DNA from: Siphonodentalium dalli
Taxonomy: Eukaryota; Mollusca; Scaphopoda; Gadilida; Siphonodentaliidae
Direction of reading: 5' to 3'
DNA length: 64,000 nucleotides
Assembly: GCA_032622095.1 (NCBI GenBank)
Contig: CP136063.1
Location: forward strand, 15,045,814-15,109,813
Positions 32,515 to 46,370 of the stretch are shown in pieces. How positions within the stretch are numbered: the stretch's first letter is position 1; each line of letters starts with the position of its first letter. The position numbers and the translations under genes were made by a program. The notes beneath the pieces are model-generated. The model worked only from the letters and a program-made list of their open reading frames with translations. It was not told the DNA's origin and searched no databases.

Positions 32515-33042
32515 TTAAAGATGGATTATCTCTTTAAATAACAAATTTTAAATAGTTGCGTGGGTATAAAATAATATATATGAACTGAAGACCTATGTCC
32601 GGAAAAGCTTCTATCAATTAATATTGATTTTATTTCGAATATTAAATCGGGCCCATTTATGTTACTATTTTTAGAACCGACCATCCGGATGAGACCGTAT
32701 TGCGATATAGAGCACTGGGCTGTTCCTACGGCTACGCAACGAATGTCAAATGTCACAGATTGGTTGTTTGTACTGTTTTGTTCCACAGATATAAGCGATA
32801 GTGAGTATAATTAACGTTTATTTGTGACAAAATTGCACAAAATAATTTCTGGTCTCTGTTAACAGTAAACACTATTGTTCGTTAGCTGAACAAACACACC
32901 TTTTTAGACCAAAAAATATTCGAAATAAAATTAATATTAATCGATAGAAGCATTTCCGGACAGGAGTCTTCGATTCAAACATAATATTTTATACCCCGAT
33001 AACTATATAATACATGTTTACAAATAGATAATCCACCTTTAA
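32515..33042 (-). mobile_element. MITE family 1, copy 3 (inverted)
   Basis: Reverse-complement copy of the element at 7040-7567, nearly identical in its pseudo-reading frame. It is flanked by a 22-bp direct repeat (TTAAATCTAACACGACAT plus TTAA) overlapping both element ends, much longer than a TTAA duplication. Confidence 0.85.
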
Positions 33043-34019
33043 ATCTAACACGACATTTAAGCATACATGGCACTCTCTATACAGGGACATGAGTATGTAG
33101 ATAGAGGTGGGGTGGAAGCACTTTAGTCAGACCATTATATGGATCACATGGATACGGAGACACGGTGACAGGGATAGGGATGAACAGGGGTTTGATTAGG
33201 CCTTTGGGCAGATCATGTGTGTGCGGGATTTAAAATAATAAAATAATATAATTAAAATATAATAAAAAATATGAATTAAAAATAAATTGTGAAAAATAAT
33301 TTAAAACAATCCAAGAAGATAATAAAATTGTGTAACAAAAACGCGACCGCGAATAAAATAATTAACCAATTAAAGGCACGTGAGGCCTTAGTTGTCGAAA
33401 ATATTCATATTTGTTCTAATCACCGTAAACAGAAAAAACATTAAAACGCATACAGTTTGGTTCATATATACCATGAACATCACGTAAGCAGCATGTTATC
33501 ATAAAGACCTACAATATTTTACCTAAGCAAGAGCCTGATTGTGTTACAGAAGACAGTACAATGCTACTGGCTAATCACACACAAATGGCATAAACGCTCT
33601 TTATTAGTTCCATATCAGGAATTCACCAACAAAGAACGCTCTTTATGTTTACCATCATAATATAAACAAACACCAGAAAAGTAACTTTTTATGCTTTTGT
33701 TTACATAACAAGGGTAAACAAATTGACAATAACATACTGTTTGTGCGATATTTCTTATTTGTATACGGACAAAGTCTGTCTACATTTTGATGTTCTTTCT
33801 GTTTGTGGCGGTTTTTGACGGGTGGAAAAAATTTCACAGGATACCCACCGCCAAGGCCAACCGTACCTTTAACCATTTCGGATTCATATTTCATGAAATA
33901 ACTCATGTTGATACGAATCGTTAGTTACCCTCTATCAAAGAGGCGTGGTTACAAGAACGGAGCTACTGGTAAATTGGGTCTCATGTATACCGGTCTAATA
34001 GTAAGTATAAATGGACATT
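33043..34019. other. AT-rich spacer; repeat-like segment at 33640-33905
   Basis: The stretch 33640-33905 resembles 26360-26600 inside the transposon (TTTGTTTACATAACAA, ATACCCACC). The rest (poly-A-rich runs near 33240-33330) has no supported feature. Confidence 0.5.
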
Positions 34020-36073
<2,054 letters not shown>

Positions 36074-36740
36074 TGTGTGGAATAGTCAGATACATGTAGT
36101 CCTCCGCTGTTTATCTCGTTACGTCAGATAGTCCTACAATGTATATATCCGCTGTTTATCACGTGACGTCAGATAGTATTAGTTATCTTCGGCAACATCG
36201 GGGGTATATGGAGATTTAATACCTGGATGTCTCTTTTTGAACCGCCTCGGGGTTCAAAAAGAGACAACCAGGTATTAAATCTCCATATACCCCACGATGT
36301 TGCCGAAGATAACGATTTTGTCCCCACAACAATAGCCATGCGGCCTCAATTTAAGTGTGCTTTTCATAGGTTCTTAGATAAATTAACACCAATCAGCACC
36401 AATAAGAATAATTCAGTAGCCGATCTATGGATCCGGCGTCAGGTGACGTAATGCTCGGCGTGCTAGAGCAACGTCACGATTGGTGGAAACTTCCAGTTCA
36501 AGGGTCATTCATATACCCCCGATGTTTCACGTGCTCATATACCCCCGATGTTTGGCGCACGTTCTCTTATACCCCGTTGTCAAGGGTGACTGGGGACATG
36601 GTGATTTAACCGTGACGTTGTAGCCAGTCAGATTGCTAGTTACAACCGTATGTGGGGACAATCCTACATATCCGCTGTTTTTCTCGTGACGTCAGATAGT
36701 CCTATATATCCGCTGTTATCTCGTTAAGTGGCAATATTTA
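36074..36740 (-). promoter_or_regulatory. 5' flank with repeated CRE-containing units, split by an insertion
   Basis: Four diverged copies of a unit of about 42 bp (TATCCGCTGTTTATCTCG then TTACGTCAGATAGTCCTA) lie at 36106-36180 and 36665-36735. Perfect TGACGTCA (CRE-type) sites stand at 36164-36171 and 36687-36694. About 480 bp between the two pairs looks inserted. The position directly upstream of the 14-finger gene suggests regulatory sequence; this is inferred. Confidence 0.45.
36182..36313. repeat. Long palindrome upstream of the 14-finger gene
   Basis: GTTATCTTCGGCAACATCGG and its inverted partner ending GTTGCCGAAGATAAC form arms of about 61 nt around CGCCTCGG. It is the left part of the apparent insertion that splits the CRE repeats. 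TATACCCCCGATGTT words recur at about 36515-36550, and TTGTCCCCACA/TGTGGGGACAA at 36320/36651. Confidence 0.9.
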
Positions 36741-37019
36741 TAGATAAGCTGCAGATCATTCTTGGTCCATCGATGTTCAACGACTTCTCCTCGTCCGTGG
36801 CAGCGACACCGTTCAAGATACCGATCGCTGTCTCTTAGTTAAAGATAGTCACCTGTTCACACGTGAAATGTTGCACAGACTGATAGTCAGACCTGCACGT
36901 CTCCGTGACTTTTATCCAATTGTTGTTTTAGCAATTTAGATGATGTACATATGTACATACCAGAATGTTTCACGCTATATGGATGGACAGTTAAAGAAAA
37001 GAAGATAGTGAAGGATCTC

Positions 37020-37300
37020 TTATCGATGAACAAAGGAAATATCCTATTGTGCGCAATAAACGTGCATCTAAATACGTGGTTGTGATAAGAAGCACCATTC
37101 ACGAAACGATAGATAAATATACAGCCTACATGGCGTAAGTGTACTATCGGGCAGTTCAGAGTCACAACATTTCTCTCCCCAAAAAGGGGCAATAAAGAAT
37201 ATATGTCGTTCAACTGACGGGTATTTCACCAAATACAGACAAGATGTAAAATTAGGTTCAACTGAATTTAAGTAACCGGAACCAGAGACGACGATAAGGT
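37020..37300 (-). promoter_or_regulatory. Upstream region shared with the nine-finger locus
   Basis: Counterpart of 10130-10435 (see that entry). Here about 900 bp separate it from the first finger, whereas at the nine-finger locus it nearly abuts the array. Confidence 0.5.
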
Positions 37301-37308
37301 TACAAACA

Positions 37309-37418
37309 ACTAATTATTAGGTGACAGTGTTAACTAAAAGTCCCGCCGATCATGGGTTAAACACCTAATTATAAGGCGACAGTGTTAACTAAAAGTCCCG
37401 CCGGTCATGGGTTAAACC
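37309..37418. repeat. 55-bp direct repeat, two copies
   Basis: GACAGTGTTAACTAAAAGTC and CCGCCGATCATGGGTTAAAC occur in both 37309-37363 and 37364-37418. Confidence 0.9.
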
Positions 37419-38940
37419 TACATGTACTCACTCCATAAGCTAAGGACAAAATTTAAACACCAGATTGTTGCCTCCTGAAATTCATATTACACATTATTTA
37501 CAATAACAGTACATAATGTGTGCTCTTAGGCTTACAGTATCGAGAAAAATACCCTCTTCAGTAGCTCAAATATATTTCGGTATTCTAGGGGGGGGGGGGT
37601 GATAGGCTTCCAGATGGGTTACCGGTGATATCTTCAGTCATAATTAAGGACACTTAATAATATTTGGTATGTAAACACGTGTCAACTTTGATTACACCCT
37701 ATGTGTTTACTGGAGTTATGGTCCTTGTAGGCCAATTCGCCAATTATTCTCAACACATATGCACATATATGCATTAGGTCAAACAAAAAACATTGATATT
37801 TGTTTCTCATGTCCAACGACAATTAAAATAGCTGACAACCCTAATATGAATTTGTTATATCCACCTTGATGAAACATAACATGGAATTAAAAATTTAAAT
37901 TGCAGAGATCTAATTAAGGATTTGGGTGCGTTTTTCATAAATTGAAAATGGGGTGAATTATCCACCCAAACTTTCACTTTAATTTGGATTGCGGGTGCGG
38001 TTTCTGCCCTAATTTTCAATTTCACTTGGATCATGGGTATGGTACATATGGCCAGTTCCACGAGAAGGAAGTTCTGCCTACCGAGAATCCAACTAACACA
38101 GTGAACATATGTATAAATGTTGGGCATGCCAGAAAGTGGGTCTTTTTTCTTATTGAGTAGTATAACCCATATCAAATATTCTGAAGATCAGGCAATGTAT
38201 ACATGTACATGCTAAAGTTGTTGGACCACTACAGGGAAGGGAATCTGAAGCTCATTGTAGATTAAAAGGTGAGGTAACCCTTTATATTGCCTCTCATTTG
38301 AATATGCCATGAAAATAGCAATGTTTTCTCATGATCCATTTGAAATTTTGACACTTGTGACATAACCCTTTATATAGGATCTCATTTGAATATGCCACAA
38401 AACAACAATGTTTTTTTCAAGATCCGTTGGAAATTTTGACACTTAGATTGTTTTACAGACAAAACATACCTTTGTCGGAACTTGGAAAATTAAAAAAACA
38501 AAACAAACAACAAGACCAAATATTACCAGATTCCATTGTTTTTTCCAAAATCCGTTGAGGTTGCTAATAATACGTTTCAGGCCTCAGGGCCCTAAACAAC
38601 AAGCATGCAAACATATATAACAAATAGATGACTGATGACAACAAAATAAAATGTCCAGGTGAATAAAACTGAAAATAAATGAAATGACCAAAAGGCCACC
38701 AACACAAAATCTATACCACCACTCTCATATATATACTTGTACTTTAATTATCGATCCAGTCGACCTAGTTTACCTTTAAATATAAAGGGGTTCAAGCTGA
38801 ATTAAGATATACTTACATGTAAAGGTTTGTGGTACAGATCTTGAGTCAGAGACCTGTGTTTGAGCTTTGACATGCAGACAGACATGTACGATACAATACA
38901 TGCATATGACACATACATTAATATTATTATTGCGGGAGAT
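37419..38940. other. No gene; 89-bp direct repeat at 38272-38449
   Basis: Two copies of about 89 bp, with TAACCCTTTATAT, CTCATTTGAATATGCCA and GAAATTTTGACACTT, stand head to tail. A 106-codon minus frame at 37855-38175 is unsupported. A poly-G run occurs at about 37589. Confidence 0.6.
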
Positions 38941-38978
38941 CTCCAGTATGGATCAAATGATTTCCTGCACATATCACA
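38940..38978 (-). pseudogene. Remnant of a ninth finger after the premature stop
   Basis: Past the TAA, codons for CDMCRKSF followed by DPYWRSP are readable in the same frame, then the similarity ends. Confidence 0.7.
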
Positions 38979-39860
38979 TTAGTACGGGCAATCTCTCGTG
39001 TGGATCCTCTTATGTATCGTGAGGACAAACGATTGGGTATATGATTTCTCGCACACATCACATGTATACGGGCGTTCACCTGTGTGAATCCTCTTATGTT
39101 TCGCCATGTCATTCGACTGAGTAAATGATTTCTCGCACACGTCACATTGATACGGGCGATCACCTGTGTGGATTCTTTTATGTCTCGCCAGGTTACTCAA
39201 CTTGGTAAATAATTTCTCGCAAATATCACATTGATATGGTCGATCCCCCGTGTGGATCATCGTATGTGTCGTCAGGCTACTCGACTGAGTAAATAATTTC
39301 CCGCACACATCACATCGATACGGGCAATCCCCGGTGTGGATTCTCATATGTCTCGCCAGGTAACTCAACTGAGTAAATGATTTTTCGCACACATCGCATT
39401 GGTATGGGCGATCTCCAGTGTGTATCATCTTATGTCTCGTCAGGTAACTAAAATGAGTAAATGATTTGTCGCACACATCACACTGATACGGGCGATACCC
39501 CGCGTGGATTTTCTTATGCATGGAGAGATTACCCAACTGAGTAAATGATTTCTCGCACACATCGCATTGGTACGGACAATCTCCTGTGTGGACCATCTTA
39601 TGTTTCGTCAGGTGACTCAACCGAGTAAATGATTTCTCGCACACATCGCATTGGTATGGGCGATCTCCTATGTGGACCATCTTATGTTTCATCCGGCCAC
39701 TTGATTTATCGCACATCCCACACTGATGTGAACCCTTATGCTTTGTCTTACTGTGCAAACTGCTTGACAACTCTGAATCCGCGGCCATCTGTGACGTACG
39801 TATCGATGTGTGCTTATCATCTTCAGTCTCCATTGTTGATGGCTCCACCTCCCCATACAT
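38979..39860 (-). CDS. C2H2 zinc-finger protein, eight intact fingers plus one degenerate, 293 aa
   Basis: The N-terminal region of about 45 residues is acidic and Ser/Thr-rich (MYGEVEPSTMETEDDKH), followed by a degenerate first finger lacking its central segment (CGMCDKSSGRMKHKMVH). Eight complete fingers of the CDVCEKSFTQLSxLxxHKRIH type follow, with TGDRP/TGDCP linkers. The frame ends TRDCPY at a TAA, where the next finger should continue with Gln and CDMCRKSF; that finger is itself cut short after DPYW. So the array once extended further and a CAA-to-TAA change probably truncated it. It is likely a nuclear DNA-binding protein. The N-terminal sequence is not a recognised effector domain. 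Both Met1 and Met10 are possible starts. It is the best-preserved member of the CEKSFT subfamily in the window. Confidence 0.85.
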   Translation of the reverse strand: MYGEVEPSTMETEDDKHTSIRTSQMAADSELSSSLHSKTKHKGSHQCGMCDKSSGRMKHKMVHIGDRPYQCDVCEKSFTRLSHLTKHKMVHTGDCPYQCDVCEKSFTQLGNLSMHKKIHAGYRPYQCDVCDKSFTHFSYLTRHKMIHTGDRPYQCDVCEKSFTQLSYLARHMRIHTGDCPYRCDVCGKLFTQSSSLTTHTMIHTGDRPYQCDICEKLFTKLSNLARHKRIHTGDRPYQCDVCEKSFTQSNDMAKHKRIHTGERPYTCDVCEKSYTQSFVLTIHKRIHTRDCPY

Positions 39861-39861
39861 G

Positions 39862-40314
39862 ATTTAACTGTATATGTATATGTAATGTTTCTGTACGGAA
39901 TCAAATGATCACTCGTTTACACGATATTACCTGACTAAAGCTAACAAAGAGTATCACGAAAGAGTGAAAATAATCGAACAGTCAATCGATACAGTGAAGT
40001 TAAGAAACCATGAGATGAAAATAAAAATATTTCTGTCCAGAAAAAAGTGTTTGAATAAGTGGTCTTAAGCAGTGGGGTGCGAAACAGAACAATGTCGCAA
40101 TACATAGTTAAAACAAATCAATATAATAGTCAATACCGTATACATGTATTAAGTGACAACTTGAAAGCTTTCAGATTGTAGAGCTATGTCACTTAATTTA
40201 CGGTATTGACTATTATTACCACTTTATATGGCGTTCTCTGCTCTGCAGTTCTTCAAGCCGCCAAGAACCGATATTATGGGGATTTGGTTCTTCGTGCTCC
40301 CTGGAACACCCAGA
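39862..40314. repeat. Spacer with a hairpin at 40130-40210
   Basis: GTCAATACCGTATACATGTA...TTAAGTGAC pairs with GTCACTTAATTTACGGTATT...GAC around a loop of about 28 nt. Nothing else was recognised between the zinc-finger gene and the satellite. Confidence 0.75.
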
Positions 40315-41660
40315 TAGCATGACTACGTTGGGCCAACGTTGGCATAATGTCGGCAACGTTGGCAATAGATTTGGTTGGGTTAATGGTGTTGGCCCTTCGT
40401 TGGCCCAACGTATCCCCGACCGTTGGAATTATAACGTTGGTCCAACGCGAACGTGCAAACGGAATTTACTGCAGCACATTGGTTGGGTTGACGTTGTTGG
40501 CCCTTCGTTAGCCCAACGTATTCCTCCCAACCGTTGGAATTATAACGTTGGGCCAACGCGAACGTGCCAACGGAATATACTGCAGCACATTGGTTGGGTT
40601 GACGTTGTTGGCCCTTCGTTATCCCAACGTATTCCTCCCAACCGTTATAATTATAACGTTGTGCCAACGCGAATGTGCCAACGTAATTTATTGGTTGATT
40701 TGACGTTGTTGGCACTTCGTAGGCCTAACGTAGGCCTATTCCTCACAACTGTTGGAATTACAACGTAGTCCAACGTTGGGCCAACGCGAACGTGCCAACG
40801 AAATTTACTGCAGCACATCGGTCGGGTTGACGTTGGTCCTTCGTTGTTCCAACGTAGGCCTATTCATCCCAACCATTGGAATTATAACGTTGGTCCAACG
40901 TTGGGCCAACGCGAACGTGCCAACGGAATTTACTGCAGCACATGCATCGGTTGGGTTGACGTTGTTGGCCCTTCGTTGACCCAACGTAGGCCTATTTCTC
41001 CCAACCGTTGGAATTATAACGTTGGTCCAACGTTAGGCCAAAGCGAACATGCCAACGGAATTTACTGCAGCACATTGGTTGGGTTGACGTTGTTGGCCCT
41101 TCGTTTGCCCAACGTATTCCTCCCAACCGTTGTAATTATTACGTTGGGCCAACGCGAATGTGGCAACGTAATTTATTGGTTGGGTTGACTTTGTTGGCAC
41201 TTCGTTGGCCCAACGTAGGCCTAACTTAGGCCTATTCCTCCCAACTGTTTGAATTAAAATGCTGGTCCAACGAAATTTACTTTAGCACATCGGTCGGGTT
41301 GACGTTGGTCCTTCGTTGATCCAACGTAGGCCTATTCGTCCCAACCATTGGAATTATAACGTTGGTCCAACGTTGGGCCAACGCGAACGTGCCAACAGAA
41401 TTTAATGCAGCAAATTGGTTGGGTTGAAGTTATCTGCCCTTCTTGGCCCAACGTATTCCTCTCAACCGTTGGAATTATAATATTGGGCCAACGCGAATGT
41501 GCCAACGGAATTTATTGCAGCATATTGGTTGGGTTGAGGTTGTTGGTCCAACGTATGCACACCAACCGTTGAAATTGTAACGTTGGCACAACATTGGGTC
41601 AACGCGAACGTTCTTAAACATAGTTTACTGCAACAAATTGACTAAGTTGACGTTGTTACA
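40315..41660. repeat. GTTGGCCCAACG satellite, units of 107-132 bp
   Basis: At least ten diverged units, each with GTTGGAATTATAACGTTGG, CCAACGCGAACGTGCCAACG, TTTACTGCAGCACATTGGTT and TTGGCCCTTCGTTGGCCCAA. Periods between TTGGAATTA landmarks are about 111, 111, 107, 124, 132 and 122 bp. The unit is rich in short self-complementary words. A small isolated cluster recurs at 42400-42450. Confidence 0.9.
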
Positions 41661-41909
41661 TTTTGGCTGATCCAATGTATTCCCCTCAACAGGGCTAAAA
41701 TACATTTAATTTTTTGGTCTAACATATTCCAAACGGTAGCTCCAGGGGTAATGTCGCGAGAGCTATACTCGACCTTCACCTCAGAATTTGCAGTCACAAC
41801 GTTTACCCCCCCCCCCAGGCCTATATGGAACCTGTATGGGGTTCGTGGGTTGCACGTTCGGCTTGTGCGGTGAACACACAGCGATAAGTTTACACATCTA
41901 CCGACGGAC

Positions 41910-42350
41910 TTAAAGGTATTCCATCCGGTCAGGCTCTCATAAATTACTATTAATTGATTCCAGTCGAGGAACCTACATATCAACGCTCAGAGTGATCATA
42001 TATCAATCTTTGAAGTCTTGTTATTTATAATGTTTCTGGCCCAGAAACACGCCATCAAAAGGATGGTCTCAGTCAAAATTGAGTTATTAATAAACTTGAT
42101 TTTAGAGTTATCCATCTTCATCTGTTTTAATAAGTGTTTCTGGGGAAATTATTAGTACACGTCTCGAGAAAATTACAAACTTAGAGGCAATTATTAGTAC
42201 AAATCTCGAGAAAATTACAAACTTAAAAATTCAATATCTAGTAACTCTGAGCTTTGATGGATGGGTTCCTCGACTCGAATGATATATTTGTTACCCCTGA
42301 AGCCAAAGCAATAGAAATTTAGGGGTGCTTAATCGGGTTGAGTACTTGAA
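41910..42350 (+). mobile_element. MITE family 2, copy 4
   Basis: Left end TTAAAGGTATTCCATCCGG and a right end AATCGGGTTGAGTACTTGAA that has lost the TTAA. Internal CGAGGAACCTAC and GGTTCCTCGACTCGAAT pair as in other copies. It separates two parts of the GTTGG satellite region. Confidence 0.8.
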
Positions 42351-44285
42351 ATGGCATTATATAGGCCTACGTTTAATTCAATTCACAACATTGGTGCTAT
42401 GGTGGTCCAACGTTGTGCCAACGTTGTTTTCCCAACGTTGGGCCAACGGGATGGGACGATGGCGTCAAAATGCGCGTGCATGACGTCTTTGGCGTTTTCT
42501 TTTAGTTGTGGCGCGAAATGTTCTTTTCCGACCTTCGACGTTTTAGACCAATGTTGAAACCATTGAGGGAACTATTAAGGGTGCCGATAAGACGGACCAA
42601 CATTTTAGTTCAGTTTAATTGCTTTAGCTCGTGCTCGTTCTTCAAAATATATGCTCTTCGTTGTTCTACATTTCTCTTCTCTCATAATCCCAACATTGGT
42701 CCCTCGAACCGAATAGATGGCATCGAAACAACTCAGACTACGTCGAGCCCATCGTGGGCAGAGCTCGAAATTGGTGCATTTGATCACAGGCAGTGGTTGT
42801 TTTATAAATAAAAAGGACTATAAGTAAGAATAAAGTACAGGTATATAAGTAATTCTGTAGCAGAAATCACGAAATTTTAAAACATGTTTTTCATTTGCCC
42901 ACACTTCCGAAATGTCTGTACTATACACGCTTATATATACTTAATGACATCAAGATATATAATACTACCTTCTTTTGCCACAATTCGTACCTTGAAATGT
43001 TTATTTTGAAGTAATAAATTTGTTAAAAATTTGTGTCTGTTACAGATGTCGCCATTACTATGGTTGTACTCGATTGGGGAACTAGCTATACAGAGCCTAC
43101 ACCCGGGCTGTTCGATTACTCAGCTCGGAAAGTTCTCACATTCCAATTTGCATGGAGCTGCTTACCTTGACCTTGAACTCTTTATATCTTCGTACGTGAA
43201 CGTATTAATATCACTTATAAAAATATATTTTGATGCACAACTTACCACGAGCCGATATATTTCAATTTGTCATATTTGTTTGGGATCTATACCATAGCCA
43301 TAATAAATGTTCCAGTCATTCTGAGTCATTTATCATTTTTATTTGTATTTTCATTGTAACTGAAAATAGAAGTTAGCCTAGACGGGGGCCATCTTCGTGT
43401 GGGGCCGTCTTCGCGCGGGGCCGACTTATCAAGATACCGTCGTAAGTTTCTCAAGAGTTATTTCAGCGCGCGTTTGATTTAATAGTTCCCATTATTTTTG
43501 CATACTTATAAACATTGCAAATATCAACTACTAGATATAACTGCAACTCTACAAGGAATAACTATATATTCAGTTTAAAAAAAGCGCAAAATGGGGCAGA
43601 CGGTTATCTTGTAAGTTAGCGCGTTGTCAGGATAGATAACTCTTGTAAACCATAAAAGACCTAAAAAGGTTAAAATAAATGTGGATAAAAGTTGAAATAT
43701 AAGACGTACTTTTTGTTATTTTTTAATTCATTTTATAAGTAATTGACATAGGTTATAACAAACTAAAAGGAAATCAACATTTTTGGCATTATAGTAACGA
43801 CAATAAACGAAAGTGAAATTCCCCAACTACACATTTTACCGATTTCGGACTCGGAGTACAAGTTTTATTACAATTATATATGTCAAGGTCAATTTCACCG
43901 GAACTAAGTTCTGGTGTCACGCGGGTGCTCAACCTACAGAAACGTTATCGTAAATGCTTGCAAAAAACTTTTGTTTCTTTCTATACTAATAGTTGGAAGA
44001 ATCTTTAGTAAGACGAACACTGTAAGTAAAGCTAGTGTTAATTATATATGTATGGACGCGCGACGGTTAATTAACGTCGATAGGGTAAATATTATTACAA
44101 CGAAAGAAATTCCAATTTCCTCACTGGATATTTAATCTACTTCCGGTTTCCAGTTAGATACCTGTTCATTTATTTACAACAACGGTCACATCATTCTCAT
44201 GAAAAAGGTATATAAAACTACCAAAACCTGTGATTTGATGGAAGATGCCTTGCACAGCGGCAACGTGACGCAGGGAACTTAGACA
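42351..44285. other. No gene recognised
   Basis: Short frames on both strands are unsupported. CGGCAACGTGACGCAGGGA at about 44258-44276, just before the Gag relic, might be a tRNA primer-binding site of a BEL/Pao element. No LTR pair could be identified. Confidence 0.4.
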
Positions 44286-45020
44286 ATGGTCAGCTTGAAG
44301 AAAAAATTTACGAAACTGGAAGAAATCGATTCGAAGATTACTGACCTCCTTGATGAATCGGATGATAAATTTGATGACATTGTGGTAGAAGGTGATGAAT
44401 TCCTCAATGGACTCGGCAATATAATTACGGAATTCGAAATAGAGTTGAATGTACTTACCCTCAGAAGAGACGAATCAAAAAAGGACATTCTTAAGTGGCA
44501 GACATTTTGGGAAATGTTCGATTCATCAATACATTCATGTCGTCAACTCCGCAACATCGACAAATTCACATACCTCAAAACTACCATCACGGGAGATGCC
44601 AGAGCTTGCATTGATGGACTGCCCCTAACGGGAGACAATTACGACACAGCCATTGACCTTCTGAAAACGCGCTTTGGACAACCCCACCGCATTACTGAGG
44701 CATATATGAAACAGTTGATGGAACTTCCACACACAGAATGGGATTTTTATTCCGTAAGAACATTTTCGGATCAGCTTGAGTCATCTGTACGTGCTCTACA
44801 GTCACTTGGCAAAGCGGAAATACCTACGAAGTTATGCTACTTCCAATGCTGTGGGAAAAGTTACCATATCAGTTAAAATGTAACATGGCGAGAGCTCATG
44901 GCAACCGAGAATGGAAACTGGCCGAGTTCCGGGAGAGTATACAGTCCGAAATCGCAGCTCTTGAGTCATGTACACCAATAGTACGCCATGCAGAGGAGAC
45001 TCGTTACATGTATACCGAAG
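44286..45020 (+). pseudogene. BEL/Pao-type Gag (DUF1759-like) with a frameshift
   Basis: The plus strand encodes a 196-codon frame with coiled-coil-like MVSLKKKFTKLEEIDSKI at the start. The DUF1759 signature of BEL/Pao retrotransposon Gag follows: WQTFWEMFDSSIH, FTYLKTTITGDARACIDGLP, NYDTAIDLLKTRFGQP, and SVRTFSDQLESSVRALQSLG. A one-base shift near 44820 moves the continuation (TYEVMLLPMLWEKLPYQLK, then NREWKLAEFRESI) to the next frame. Similarity ends near 45010 in unrelated sequence; no zinc knuckle, protease or polymerase follows. It is a 3'-truncated, inactive retroelement relic. Gag normally forms the particle that packages the element's RNA. Confidence 0.8.
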
Positions 45021-45815
45021 CTGCAACACATGGCATTGTTATCCTCCTCCCTATTTTCCACCCTTCTGATTGGCCCATGTCCTGTCACGTGCCGGGCGAC
45101 AAATCACACTGTCGCCCGCTGAGCCGGGAGACATTGTTTTTGTCGCCCGCCTGATGTTATATTGCAAGAATATCTCCAAACACACACTGCAGTAACTCAT
45201 CTATTTCACATCACTATACGTACTAAAAAATCATAGATCTTATATACCCCACGGATTCGCAATACACGCCAATTGTGGTGTTTGCTAATTTGCATATATT
45301 TAGTGAACACTAATATTCGAACTTTTAAGTTGATATTTTTATCGGACAAGCGTTATTATTTACTTTTTACATAGAAACATCTCGGTGAATCAATTTGTTC
45401 ATGTCGACACTATGATGCAATATTGAAAGAGAGGATCCCTTGAGGTTGGTTGGTTATAAATGTTTGCTGGCAGACAACGTAATGCATACGTTTGTCGCGA
45501 ATGAATGGTACTGTACGCTTATCCTCCTCGATGTCTGCACTGTGGTCATAGAAGTATTTTATGTGAGGATCGCCATGAGCACTGACACATATGAATGTAC
45601 ATTAATGAAATTGACAACTTCCCAATAGCTTTTGGGGAAGACCGTGATGAAATGAACATCGCGGGTAAATTGCGCGCACAAGACGACATTGAATATGCCA
45701 CATTGCAGAAGACGAGAACATACCTATATGGCTTATTGGTTTACATTGCATGGATCGATATTGCCGATTTAACCACCAAATTGATCGTAAATTTAGTACG
45801 CATTTTCGTTATAAG
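45021..45815. other. No gene recognised
   Basis: A small inverted pair, GGGCGACAA...TGTCGCCC, lies at about 45097-45116. The remaining short frames look random. Confidence 0.5.
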
Positions 45816-46370
45816 AACTGGAATCGCGTTTTGGTACGCGAGTGATATGCTCTAGTAGTAATGTAACGCTTTAGTGCGAAGGCGACATGCCATTATTATA
45901 GCCCAAGATTGTGTACTGATGTTAAAAACCGATATATATGTTATTTTGGTGCTCGAGCACTTGAATATAGCGCTTTGGTGCGCAGGTGTTGGACCTTGTT
46001 AATATCGTTTTAACAATCTGGAATTATAAAACCAGGGTATAGAATTTTGATATGTTGGCATGTGATCCATGTTAACTTAACCAAATGTTAAACATCGAAT
46101 ATATGTTTGGCATGTGTAGGGTCGCTTTTGTGTGCGGGTTTTATAAAATTTCCGAGATGCTCGGCATTTGGAAGCGCGTCGGTGCGAGGGTTTGAGGCCC
46201 ATGATAATAATCAAGATACTCGGCATTTATAACTGGAATCGCGTTTTGGTACGCGAGTGATATGCTATAGTCGAATTGTAACGCTTTAGTGCGAAGGCGT
46301 CATGCCATTATTATAGGCCGCGATTGTGTACTATAGTGTTAAAAACTGAAATACATGTTGTTATTTTGGT
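45816..46370. repeat. Direct duplication of about 140 bp
   Basis: GGAATCGCGTTTTGGTACGC, GCTTTAGTGCGAAGGCG and ATGCCATTATTATAG occur in the same order at about 45818-45955 and 46229-46370. The intervening part introduces the next array. Confidence 0.85.

Noticed and set aside
37855-38175. 106-aa minus frame
   Set aside because: Low-complexity charged/hydrophobic mix in AT-rich DNA, no splice or start support.
43031-43297. 88-aa plus frame MCLLQMSPLLWLYS
   Set aside because: Codon content and surroundings give no support; no homologue recognised.
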